A model generated the notes under the pieces. That model searched no databases, was not told where the DNA came from, and was given only the letters and a program-made list of their open reading frames with translations. From Pseudorhodoplanes sp. (GTDB taxonomy: Bacteria; Pseudomonadota; Alphaproteobacteria; Rhizobiales; Xanthobacteraceae): DNA of 9,538 bases. The translations under genes and the position numbers were made by a program. The stretch lies in NCBI GenBank assembly GCA_008933495.1, contig WBUW01000078.1, positions 1-9,538 on the forward strand, written 5' to 3'. Below, one piece after another: positions 1-6,267 of the stretch. Numbering within the stretch: the stretch's first letter is position 1; each line of letters opens with the position of its first letter.

Positions 1-149
1 TATCAAGCGGCATCGATTCGGCGCATCGCCATCCCCAAGGCTCTCCTGCGATTGAGCGTCTCGCCCATACGATGGCTGCCGGCACGGCGGCAAGCGGCGA
101 TCCCTGCAGCCCGTTTTTGCGCCCGGGGACCTTCCTCATGTCCTTCAAA

Positions 150-193
150 GCATGATCCCGAAAAGTGCGAAACGGTTTCGGAAAAGATCATGC
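150..193. repeat. Hyphenated palindromic intergenic repeat
   Basis: Outer arms GCATGATC (150-157) and GATCATGC (186-193) are perfect inverted repeats. Directly inside them CCGAAA (158-163) pairs with TTTCGG (176-181), leaving an AAAA bulge at 182-185 and a loop of about 12 nt. The pattern matches, from memory, a dispersed palindromic element (GCATGATC, CCGAAAAGTG, GGTTTTCGG, GATCATGC) common between genes of Bradyrhizobium and other Hyphomicrobiales. Seen: the palindrome. Recalled, not checked: its family and taxonomic spread. It marks an intergenic stretch and is the best taxonomic hint in the window. Confidence 0.7.
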
Positions 194-282
194 TCAAACA
201 ACGAGCCAAGCGCGATGACAATCGGAAGAAAACTCATCCCGCTTTGGATTTCAGTATTTGATAGAGTCCATCGAGCCGATCT

Positions 283-305
283 CGCGCGTCGGAAATTTCC
301 GCGCG
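283..305. repeat. GC-rich palindrome after the ligase gene
   Basis: GGAAATTTCC (291-300) is a perfect 10-bp palindrome. It is flanked by CGCGC (283-287) and GCGCG (301-305), which can extend the stem past a 3-nt GTC bulge. It lies about 17 bp beyond the ligase stop codon on the minus strand, where a terminator would be expected. No T-tract follows on that strand, so it is at best a weak intrinsic terminator or a 3'-end stabilising hairpin. Confidence 0.3.
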
Positions 306-321
306 GGGCGCTCAACTCTCA

Positions 322-1962
322 TCAGTTCCGCGCTTCCGGCGTTGTGCCTGTCTGCTTCAATAGCTCCACCAGCTTCCGTTTGACAATCTTGCGGGTCGCA
401 GTCATCGGCATGGCTTCAACGATCTCCAGGCGCTCGGGCCAGCGCAATTTCGCCATGTTGTTGGCCGCCAGGTAGTCGCAAACATTTTCAAGGGTCAGCG
501 TTCGCCCCGGCACGGTCTGCACAAAAAGACAGGCCCGCTCGCCTAGTATTTCGTCAGGCATCGGTACCACTGCCGATATTTGCACCGCCGGGTGGGCGTC
601 CATCAATACTTCGATATCCATCGGATTGATCTTGATGCCACCGCGATTGATGATGTCTTTGAGACGCCCTGTTATGGCAATGAAACCGTTCGCATCAATA
701 GTGGCCATGTCTCCGGTACGGAACCAGCCGTCGTCGGTGAACGCATCCCGGGTTGCCGAATCATTTCGGTAGTAGCTGGCCATCAGGAACGGTCCGCGCA
801 TCTGCAGTTCGCCCTCGTCTCCTGGCCCAAGCACTGTTCCGTCCCTTGCCACCACCCGCACCTGATGACCGACGGGTGGCGAGCCAAGGCTGGCAGCCCG
901 CAAATCTAGCGGAGCGTTCAGGTCATGAAAGATGGGCATCCAAACTTCGGTCATTCCCCAGACCTGAAAAACCTTGCCGCTGGATAGCGCGGCCTCAAGC
1001 GATCGCAAGACCTCGGGCGGGCAGGGGGCGCCACCAGTAATAACCCGCCGCACACTCCCGGCAATTTCAGGCCCCCAAAGTTTTGCCTTCAGGCCCGCTT
1101 GAATATGGGCAAGCCCACACAAAACAATTGTTGGCTTGGTCCTCTGTATTGTCTCGGACAATAGCGGCGGGGAATATTCCGGCAATAACGCATTAGCGGC
1201 ACCGGCCAGCATGATCGTGACGGCCATGCACAGGCCAAAGGCATGAGTATGAGCTGGCGCGCACAGCACGACATCCTGCGAGGTGATGCCCATGCGGTCT
1301 CCGGTATGGAAAGCGCTTGCGGTCAAGGTCCGGTGCGCGTGGACCACCGCCTTCGGCTGTGTTGAAGTGCCCGAGGTGAACAGTATTATTGCCGGATCAT
1401 CAGGCCCAGGCTGATCTGAAATTTCGCCGATCCCGGTGGAAGACAAGTCATCGAAGGCCAGGCACCCGGGGGGTGTCCGGCCACCGACCACGATGACGGT
1501 TTCCAGAGTCGGCGAACGCTCCTGCAATTTTTGCATAAGCGCCGGTGCATCGTATTTCTCGGAAGCGGCCACGCAGATGATCGCCCGGGGTCTTACGTGG
1601 GCGATCAGTGATTCCAGTTCGCCGCTTCGGTAGGGCATGTGGAACATACAGGGCACCGCCCCCATCATCTGGGCGCCAAAGTAGGCGATCAAGAATTCCG
1701 GGATGTTTGGCAGCTGCAAGCCGATCACGTCGCCACGCCGCAAGCCCAAGCTGAGCAGCCCCGAGGCAAAGCGCTGAGACCGCTCGCAGAATTCAGCATA
1801 GGTGAAGCTGGCCTTCGGACCGATCAGCGCCGGAGCGTTCGGTGCCGTTCTGGCCCATTCGGCCAGCACCTGGTGCGGCATGGTGTCGGTCCAGAGGCCG
1901 GCTTCCTTGAATCGACGGACGTCGTCCTGCGGATAATCGAGCGCGGCCTTGAGATCGGTCAT
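322..1962 (-). CDS. Acyl-CoA ligase, AMP-forming (FadK/AliA-like)
   Basis: This 546-aa protein should activate a carboxylic acid to its CoA thioester through an acyl-AMP intermediate in the cytoplasm. The adenylate-forming core motifs are all visible: phosphate-binding TSGTSTQPK (196-204), WGMTE (335-339), GWFRTGD (412-418), the hinge GRLKD (432-436) followed by RGG, and a C-terminal catalytic lysine in TATRKIVKR (about K525), where the usual Gly before the Lys is Arg. Length is normal for the family. The start at 1962 is fixed by AGGAGGG seven bases upstream. The N-terminal half (GLW near 22-24; QLPNIPEF at 83-90; HMPYRSGELE at 108-117) reads like short-chain acyl-CoA ligase FadK or cyclohexanecarboxylate-CoA ligase AliA, not benzoate-CoA ligase BadA. 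It is transcribed away from the reductase genes, beyond the regulator. Likely substrate is an aromatic or alicyclic acid feeding the reductase; that is inference from context. Confidence 0.85.
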   Translation of the reverse strand: MTDLKAALDYPQDDVRRFKEAGLWTDTMPHQVLAEWARTAPNAPALIGPKASFTYAEFCERSQRFASGLLSLGLRRGDVIGLQLPNIPEFLIAYFGAQMMGAVPCMFHMPYRSGELESLIAHVRPRAIICVAASEKYDAPALMQKLQERSPTLETVIVVGGRTPPGCLAFDDLSSTGIGEISDQPGPDDPAIILFTSGTSTQPKAVVHAHRTLTASAFHTGDRMGITSQDVVLCAPAHTHAFGLCMAVTIMLAGAANALLPEYSPPLLSETIQRTKPTIVLCGLAHIQAGLKAKLWGPEIAGSVRRVITGGAPCPPEVLRSLEAALSSGKVFQVWGMTEVWMPIFHDLNAPLDLRAASLGSPPVGHQVRVVARDGTVLGPGDEGELQMRGPFLMASYYRNDSATRDAFTDDGWFRTGDMATIDANGFIAITGRLKDIINRGGIKINPMDIEVLMDAHPAVQISAVVPMPDEILGERACLFVQTVPGRTLTLENVCDYLAANNMAKLRWPERLEIVEAMPMTATRKIVKRKLVELLKQTGTTPEARN

Positions 1963-1968
1963 CGCAAA

Positions 1969-1975
1969 CCCTCCT
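1969..1975 (-). promoter_or_regulatory. Strong Shine-Dalgarno for the ligase
   Basis: Read on the minus strand this is AGGAGGG, with six bases between it and the ATG whose first base is 1962. It decides the ligase start. Confidence 0.8.
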
Positions 1976-2009
1976 GCGTTGGCCGCAAAAAACGATCGAG
2001 CGTATTATT

Positions 2010-2038
2010 AAAATAAATAAATGACCGAAGTCCGTCAA
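2010..2038 (-). promoter_or_regulatory. Candidate sigma70-type promoter of the ligase
   Basis: On the minus strand TTGACG (2038 down to 2033) is followed after 17 bases by TATTTT (2015 down to 2010) inside an AT-rich run that stands out from the GC-rich surroundings. This would give a leader of roughly 40 nt before the ligase ATG. The -35 box lies inside the inverted repeat at 2031-2052, so a bound regulator could occlude it. Sequence evidence only. Confidence 0.45.
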
Positions 2039-2052
2039 CCGGTCCTGACGGA
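2031..2052. promoter_or_regulatory. Inverted repeat, candidate operator for the ligase
   Basis: TCCGTCA (2031-2037) and TGACGGA (2046-2052) are perfect 7-bp inverted arms around an 8-bp spacer (ACCGGTCC, itself containing the palindrome ACCGGT). The site covers the -35 box of the ligase promoter candidate. Its geometry suits a dimeric helix-turn-helix repressor; the binding protein is unknown. The arms do not match the TGGAA-type repeats in front of the reductase operon, so a different regulator may act here. Confidence 0.45.
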
Positions 2053-2242
2053 TCGGGATCACAGCCCCCTCAGGCTGCCGTCGGATAGCCGAAATGTGGC
2101 CTTGCTAGCGGGACGACGCTGATCTTCGGGCGATACGCGTCCCGCACTATGCCAGCACTTCGCCGCCCGATAACAGCCCGGCAATGTCCGTGACACCGCT
2201 TCGTCGGCCATGTGGTGTTGCCGGACGGTGCGACCGCGGCCG

Positions 2243-2743
2243 TCAATCCGCGTGATCTCGATCGACGCCATTTCCGAAACGCTTGGTAATTTCCCGCAAG
2301 TCGCGCATGATCCGGGCCACCCGATCAGCTCCCAGGGTTTGGATGATCTCGCGCTCCGTAGCCTCGGCGAAATCCACCAAATCGCCGATGATCCTGCGGC
2401 CCTTATCGGTCAGCGAGACGTAGAACTTGCGTCGGTCGATGGCGTCGACCCGCTTCTCCAAAAAGCCAAGCTCAAGAAGTCTGTCCACCAGCCGGGTTGT
2501 GGTCGACTGACTGCAGAAAATTACCTGCGATAGCTCCGTCAGCGTCAGGCTCTTCTCGTCCCAAAGGCAGCCGAGCAAACGCCACTGGCGCGCCGTGAAG
2601 CCCCGTTCACGGACCACTTGAAGGTAATTCCGACTGAGGTCGTGGCTGGCGCGGGCCAACAGATGAGACAGCAGCCGGTCCTTGAATTTCGGCTTCATTT
2701 TCAGCTTGAGCCCCCCGCCGCCACCGATCGAAGGCTCGTTCAT
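2243..2743 (-). CDS. MarR-family transcriptional regulator
   Basis: A 166-aa winged helix-turn-helix protein of the MarR family. The DNA-binding region runs from about residue 48 (FTARQWRLLGCLW) through LTLTELSQVIFCSQSTTTRLVDRLLELGFLEKR (read in two parts, about 66-98) to the wing, marked by DAIDRRKFYVSLTDKG (100-115). Helices at both ends would form the dimer interface. MarR proteins usually bind palindromes as dimers and release them on binding a small ligand; in Rhodopseudomonas the MarR protein BadR controls anaerobic benzoate genes and answers to a pathway intermediate. The gene is divergent from the reductase operon, so it probably controls the shared intergenic region. The start is uncertain: no good Shine-Dalgarno precedes 2743; ATG codons at 2785 and 2698 are alternatives. 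The N-terminus before residue 17 includes a run of five glycines. Family assignment is firm, target and ligand are inferred. Confidence 0.85.
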   Translation of the reverse strand: MNEPSIGGGGGLKLKMKPKFKDRLLSHLLARASHDLSRNYLQVVRERGFTARQWRLLGCLWDEKSLTLTELSQVIFCSQSTTTRLVDRLLELGFLEKRVDAIDRRKFYVSLTDKGRRIIGDLVDFAEATEREIIQTLGADRVARIMRDLREITKRFGNGVDRDHAD

Positions 2744-2768
2744 ACACAAGCCGGAGAAAGAATGAAAT

Positions 2769-2814
2769 TGGAAGTTTCTTGACATTGACGCGTCCGGGTG
2801 GAAAGATACTTCCA
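2769..2814. promoter_or_regulatory. Long inverted repeat in the divergent control region
   Basis: TGGAAGTTTCTT (2769-2780) and AAGATACTTCCA (2803-2814) are inverted repeats matching at 11 of 12 positions with a 22-bp spacer. The arm centres are 34 bp apart, about three helical turns. The spacer contains the perfect palindrome GACGCGTC (2787-2794), nearly on the same axis. The arms coincide with the -35 and -10 regions of the promoter candidate. I infer an operator, most simply for the adjacent MarR regulator. Confidence 0.5.
2779..2808 (+). promoter_or_regulatory. Candidate promoter of the reductase operon
   Basis: A consensus -35 hexamer TTGACA (2779-2784) is followed after 18 bases by AAGATA (2803-2808); GATACT at 2805-2810 is a better hexamer but needs a 20-bp spacer. 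Transcription would start near 2815-2818 and give a leader of about 90 nt before the ATG at 2905. The overlap with inverted repeats fits a repressed promoter. Confidence 0.4.
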
Positions 2815-2832
2815 GTTTCAAGTTTTCTGGAA
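2810..2832. promoter_or_regulatory. Second inverted repeat, TTCCAG-N11-CTGGAA
   Basis: TTCCAG (2810-2815) and CTGGAA (2827-2832) are perfect 6-bp arms with an 11-bp spacer. The left arm shares bases with the right arm of the repeat at 2769-2814, so three TGGAA-type half sites stand in alternating orientation across 2769-2832. The arrangement would allow alternative or cooperative dimer binding over the presumed transcription start. Confidence 0.4.
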
Positions 2833-2837
2833 TGGCG

Positions 2838-2877
2838 GTTCGGATTTTCGGAACGAGGGGTTCGGATCACGGCCGAA
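2838..2877 (+). promoter_or_regulatory. Palindrome-rich untranslated leader
   Basis: The presumed leader holds a 17-bp imperfect palindrome (2838-2854: GTTC arms against GAAC with inner GA and TC also symmetric) and a second stem, TTCGG (2861-2865) with CCGAA (2873-2877). TTCGGAT occurs twice (2839-2845 and 2861-2867), so the two structures could compete. It could be another protein site or an RNA structure upstream of the ribosome binding site. No known riboswitch is recognised. Confidence 0.25.
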
Positions 2878-2893
2878 TTCCCCAGGAATACCC

Positions 2894-2900
2894 GGGAGGA
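2894..2900 (+). promoter_or_regulatory. Shine-Dalgarno of the first reductase gene
   Basis: GGGAGGA sits four bases before the ATG at 2905 and fixes that start over the longer open frame that extends upstream through the promoter region without a plausible start signal. Confidence 0.7.
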
Positions 2901-2904
2901 AATC

Positions 2905-4239
2905 ATGGCACCGGAAGGCGCAGGAAGCTCTGCGGCAGGGCCGGAAGTCGTTGGCCGAGGCATCGAGAGCGGCGCGCGGATGTTCCGTGAATGGTTCGAC
3001 GAACTGACGCGAGTCGCGAATGCCGGGGGAGGTGCTGCCTACGTGTTCGTCATAGGCAGCTTCAATGAGATTCTTCAAAGCTTCGACATGCCGGTGACCT
3101 TTCCCGAGATGAACTCCCTTCAGACCGCCATTCGACGGGTCTCAAGTGATTATCTGACGATGGCCGAGGACTATGGCTATTCGTCAGATGTATGCGGTTA
3201 TGTGAAGGCCGATCTCGCCCTGCAATTGAAGGGCGGCGCGCACCCCATGGGTCGGGTGCCCAAGCCCAGCATGGCGGTGCTGACCAATGGCTGCAACACG
3301 TACATCAAGTGGGCCGAGATTTGGGAGCGGCTCTATGGGATTCCTGTGGTCACGATCGACATTCCGGGGACCCGCTCGCCTGCGAGCAAGAGCCAGCCGG
3401 GGAGCGAGGATTTCGCCTTTGAGCAACGTTACGTCCTGGGCCAGATTAAAGAATTGATTGCTGTATGCGAATACGTGACCAAGAAGAAGTTTGACATCGA
3501 CAAGTTCCGCGAGGTGCTGAGTTACGCCAACGAGATGTCTCTTTCCTGGCAACGGGTGGTCGAGCTGAACCAGAACCGGCCTGCCGTCTACAATGCGATG
3601 ACTGACGGCACGGTTTTTCTCGGTGTCGCCAACGCGTTCCGTGGAACGAAGGAAGGAGCCGTCTATTTCGCCGATTTGGTGGAAGAGATGGAGTATCGAG
3701 TCAGGCACGGTATCGGAGTTCTCCGGAAGACCGAGAATGGCATGGTACCGGTGGACCAGAAGTTCCGTCTCTCGCTGGTCGGCACGCCTTGTTATCCGAT
3801 TTTCCGTCGCTTCGACGATATGTTCGCGAAATTCGGCGGCATCTTCGTCTACTCGTCCTACATGTCTTTCGGCTCCGGAGGCACCTGCGCCGGTTACACT
3901 TACGATCTGGACCGTCCCCTGGAAAGCTTTGCGGCGACCCAGCTGCTGATGTCTCGCGACGCTATGGACAGCATGTTCCATCAGGCCCTGGTGCTGGAGC
4001 AGACGGCCGGCAAGTTCGCCATCGACGGCGTCATATTCCATCCGATCAAGAGCTGCCGGACTGTCTCCACCGGGATGGCCGACCAACGCCGGTACGTTAC
4101 CGAACGATTGGGTTTGCCGACATTAATTTTGGAATCCGATTTCATGGATCCGCAGGTGATCTCGGAAGCCCAAATGAAAAACCGGGTCGACGCTTTCTTC
4201 GAGGGCCTGATCTCCAGACGTCACCAATCGGCGGCTTGA
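2905..4239 (+). CDS. bzdO: Benzoyl-CoA reductase large catalytic subunit (BzdO/BcrB-like)
   Basis: This 444-aa protein belongs to the 2-hydroxyglutaryl-CoA dehydratase D-component / benzoyl-CoA reductase catalytic family. With its partner encoded next it would bind the acyl-CoA and [4Fe-4S] clusters and carry out ring reduction with electrons from the ATPase subunits. Conserved-looking cysteines that may ligate clusters are C97 (SSDVCGYVK), C130 (LTNGCNTY) and C384 (IKSCRTVSTG); C296 (GTPCYP) and C328 (GGTCAGY) lie in the middle domain. The size matches the larger catalytic subunit (BcrB, BadE, BzdO) rather than the approximately 385-aa one. It is the first gene of the operon, followed after 14 bp by its partner, the order used in methylbenzoyl-CoA reductase (mbdONQP) clusters. 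The symbol is by subunit analogy; the ring substrate cannot be read from the sequence. A 2-hydroxyacyl-CoA dehydratase is the main alternative, made less likely by the two distinct ATPase genes downstream. Confidence 0.75.
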   Translation: MAPEGAGSSAAGPEVVGRGIESGARMFREWFDELTRVANAGGGAAYVFVIGSFNEILQSFDMPVTFPEMNSLQTAIRRVSSDYLTMAEDYGYSSDVCGYVKADLALQLKGGAHPMGRVPKPSMAVLTNGCNTYIKWAEIWERLYGIPVVTIDIPGTRSPASKSQPGSEDFAFEQRYVLGQIKELIAVCEYVTKKKFDIDKFREVLSYANEMSLSWQRVVELNQNRPAVYNAMTDGTVFLGVANAFRGTKEGAVYFADLVEEMEYRVRHGIGVLRKTENGMVPVDQKFRLSLVGTPCYPIFRRFDDMFAKFGGIFVYSSYMSFGSGGTCAGYTYDLDRPLESFAATQLLMSRDAMDSMFHQALVLEQTAGKFAIDGVIFHPIKSCRTVSTGMADQRRYVTERLGLPTLILESDFMDPQVISEAQMKNRVDAFFEGLISRRHQSAA

Positions 4240-4253
4240 GGGAAATGGCGGCC

Positions 4254-5420
4254 ATGAACAAGCGTTATTTCACCGAATGGGAAGGCAAGCAGCTTGACCA
4301 GATATTCTCCATCGCGCGTGAACTGGTGGAGGATCCGGGTTATCCGACAGTGGCCGCTTGGCGCGCTGATGGAGGCAAGGTCTTAGGTCACTTTCAGGTC
4401 TATTTTCCCGAGGAGCTGGCCCATGCAGCGGGCATGCTCCCGGTCAAGATTTGCGGCGCGCAGACCGACGGGACTGAATCGGAATCTCGTTTTGGCTCCT
4501 ATCTTTGTTCCATAATCAAGACCTCGCTCGATATCGCGCTTACCAAAAACATTGAGCTGGACCTGTTCGTTTCCCATCCCATCTGTGACGCAGCGCGTAA
4601 TCTGGCAGCAATCTGGGGCCGTAATTTTAAATACAAGAGCCAGATCCTTTACCTGCCGCAGAACGCCAACTCAAAGTATGCGGCGGAGTATCTTTCGAGG
4701 GAATATCGTCGATTGCTGCGAGACATCGAAGCCGAGACGAAAGCCGAAGTGACAGATGAATCCATTCGCGCTTCGATCGCACTTTACAATAAATCGCGCG
4801 CCTTGATGCGGGAGCTCTACGAGATTCGACGCACGCAACCCTGGCTATTGAGTGGCGACGAGTGCCTGATCGTCGTCTCATTGGCCGGTTTTCTGCCGCG
4901 TGAGGAGTTCAACGGATTCGTGGAAACCGTGCTGCCCATGATCAGGTCCCGCTCCAAACGCGCCCAGGATAAAATGCGGGTAGTGTTCGAGGGCGGCTTC
5001 TGCGAGACGCCGCCAATCGATTTGCTTCAGACGATCTCGCGGTCCTGTTACGTGGTTGACGACGATCTATTCATAGGCTTGCGCTTTATCATTGAGGACG
5101 TGACGACGAAAGCAGATCCGGTGATGGACCTGGCCGAGGCGTATCTGGAGAAGTCCTCCTATTCGCCGGTCCAGCATGATCTGCGCAAACCCAAGGAAAA
5201 GATGCTGTTGAAGCGCGTGGAGATGGCCAATGCCGAGGCGGTAATCCTCGCCGCAGCCAAGATGTGCGAGCCCGGTCTGGACGAGCAGGTGGCCTACTCG
5301 AAAGCGCTCGACGAAAAGAGGATTCCTTACTTTATTTCGGAGTTCGAGGAGAACCAGAGCACGTTCGATCACCTGGCTATTCAATTGGAGACCTTCGTCG
5401 AAAACATCATGTTCGACTGA
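4254..5420 (+). CDS. bzdN: Benzoyl-CoA reductase small catalytic subunit (BzdN/BcrC-like)
   Basis: A 388-aa partner of the preceding protein in the same HGD-D/BCR family. The N-terminal signature FPEELAHAAGMLPV (51-64) is typical of the family. Candidate cluster-ligating or conserved cysteines are C67 (VKICGAQ), C85 (SYLCSIIKTSLD), C111 (HPICDAARN), C250 (GGFCETPP) and C338 (AKMCEPG). The length fits the smaller catalytic subunit (BcrC, BadD, BzdN). Start choice: ATG at 4254 has GAGGGA ten bases upstream, whereas an in-frame ATG at 4245 would sit almost on top of that sequence; choosing it would add three residues. The gene lies 14 bp after the upstream stop and 19 bp before the next start, so all are surely co-transcribed. 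Together the two subunits would form the active-site heterodimer. Symbol by analogy. Confidence 0.75.
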   Translation: MNKRYFTEWEGKQLDQIFSIARELVEDPGYPTVAAWRADGGKVLGHFQVYFPEELAHAAGMLPVKICGAQTDGTESESRFGSYLCSIIKTSLDIALTKNIELDLFVSHPICDAARNLAAIWGRNFKYKSQILYLPQNANSKYAAEYLSREYRRLLRDIEAETKAEVTDESIRASIALYNKSRALMRELYEIRRTQPWLLSGDECLIVVSLAGFLPREEFNGFVETVLPMIRSRSKRAQDKMRVVFEGGFCETPPIDLLQTISRSCYVVDDDLFIGLRFIIEDVTTKADPVMDLAEAYLEKSSYSPVQHDLRKPKEKMLLKRVEMANAEAVILAAAKMCEPGLDEQVAYSKALDEKRIPYFISEFEENQSTFDHLAIQLETFVENIMFD

Positions 5421-5439
5421 CAGGTGCGGAGAAGCAGTC

Positions 5440-6267
5440 ATGAAATATGCAGGCGGGGTCGATGTGGGCTCTACCCAAACCAAGGCCGTAATTATCGATA
5501 AGAAGAAGAAGATCGTTGGCCGCTGTTTGATTGATACGGGCGGGGACGTCACCCGTGCGGCCGAGAATGCCTTCTCGCAGGCTTTGATGGATGAAGGGAT
5601 TGACCGTTCTGAGGTTGGCTATGTGGTTGGTACAGGTTATGGACGTTACAAGGTGACGTTTGGCGATCGCCAGGTAACGGAGATTTCCTGCCACGGCCGG
5701 GGGGCGGCACATATGTTCCCCGGCACCCGCACCGTTCTCGACATGGGCGGCCAGGATACCAAGGCCATCAAGGTTCTGCCCAGTGGTGAGATTCAGGACT
5801 TCTGCATGAACGACAAGTGCGCGGCCGGTACCGGAAGATTTCTCGGTGCCGCGGCGAAGGCGCTGGACATCCCTCTGAGCGAGCTCGGGGAAATCGCGCT
5901 TAAGTCTGGCAAGCCGGTGCGTATCTCGACGACGTGCACGGTATTTGCCGAGGCCGAGGTGTTAAGCTGGCTCGGCAAGGGCAAGAAGGTGGAGGATATT
6001 CTTTGGGGCGTGCATCAGTCGATCGCCGCCCGCTCGTTCGGTTTGTTGGTGCGTGTTGGCATTAACGACGAGATCACCTTCACCGGCGGGGTGGCCAAGA
6101 ACGTCGGCATGATCAAGGCCATGGAAGACAAGCTCCGGCGTAAGCTGAATGTTTCCGATGACAGCCATTTCATGGGTGCGCTGGGCGCCGCTCTTTTTGC
6201 GCTCGACAGCATTATAAGTGAAGAGACCAGCGGCCGCGTGACCGGCAAGGAACGGGAGATTGCGTGA
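5440..6267 (+). CDS. bzdQ: Benzoyl-CoA reductase ATPase subunit (BzdQ/BcrD-like)
   Basis: A 275-aa activator-type ATPase of the BadF/BadG/BcrA/BcrD family (ASKHA fold). It would bind ATP and share a [4Fe-4S] cluster with its sister subunit; ATP hydrolysis drives low-potential electrons into the catalytic subunits. Visible motifs: phosphate 1 GGVDVGSTQTKAVIID (5-20), GYGRY (66-70), phosphate 2 VLDMGGQDTKAI (99-110) and adenosine motif FTGGVAKN (214-221). The cluster cysteines are C127 in NDKCAAGTG and C166 in STTCTVFAEAEV, the numbering I recall for the activator HgdC of Acidaminococcus. CGGAGAA upstream serves as ribosome binding site. The short length resembles Azoarcus-type BCR, unlike the longer BcrA/BadF. 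Of the two ATPases this is the more canonical one. It overlaps the next gene by one base. Confidence 0.8.
   Translation: MKYAGGVDVGSTQTKAVIIDKKKKIVGRCLIDTGGDVTRAAENAFSQALMDEGIDRSEVGYVVGTGYGRYKVTFGDRQVTEISCHGRGAAHMFPGTRTVLDMGGQDTKAIKVLPSGEIQDFCMNDKCAAGTGRFLGAAAKALDIPLSELGEIALKSGKPVRISTTCTVFAEAEVLSWLGKGKKVEDILWGVHQSIAARSFGLLVRVGINDEITFTGGVAKNVGMIKAMEDKLRRKLNVSDDSHFMGALGAALFALDSIISEETSGRVTGKEREIA

Larger units (their letters stand above)
1..321. other. Left flank without a convincing gene
   Basis: I find no gene I can support here. Short open frames exist on both strands, but they have no recognisable domain and run through the palindromic repeat at 150-193, which argues against coding. Plus-strand frame 1 is open from the left edge to a stop at 259-261, so the tail of a gene entering from the left cannot be excluded; its translation (rich in Arg and Ala, no motif) does not resemble a family I know. 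The only structured elements seen are the repeat at 150-193 and a GC-rich palindrome at 283-305. Confidence 0.5.
1963..2242. other. Gap between ligase and regulator
   Basis: This 280-bp stretch holds the ligase Shine-Dalgarno, its promoter candidate and the inverted repeat at 2031-2052. Between 2053 and 2242 I see no convincing gene or clear terminator; a GACGG/CCGTC stem (2224-2228 with 2240-2244) overlaps the regulator stop codon and lacks a T-tract. A 70-codon minus-strand frame through the gap has no motif and no ribosome binding site. Confidence 0.5.

Noticed and set aside
152..475. Plus-strand 107-codon frame
   Set aside because: It starts inside the palindromic repeat and runs antisense into the ligase C-terminus.
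2059..2271. 70-codon minus-strand frame after the regulator
   Set aside because: No ribosome binding site, no motif, and it overlaps the regulator's 3' end out of frame.
3184..4086. Long (300-codon) open frame on the minus strand opposite the large catalytic subunit
   Set aside because: It lies antisense to a gene with clear family signatures, has no recognisable motif and is the usual by-product of GC-rich codon bias.
3789..4253. Upstream extension of the small catalytic subunit's frame
   Set aside because: It overlaps the well-supported end of the preceding gene in another frame, and its translation is low-quality Arg-rich sequence; the family N-terminus begins at 4254.
2905..5420. 2-hydroxyacyl-CoA dehydratase instead of benzoyl-CoA reductase
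   Set aside because: The catalytic fold is shared, but dehydratases use one homodimeric activator; two distinct ATPase genes follow here. Kept only as an alternative.
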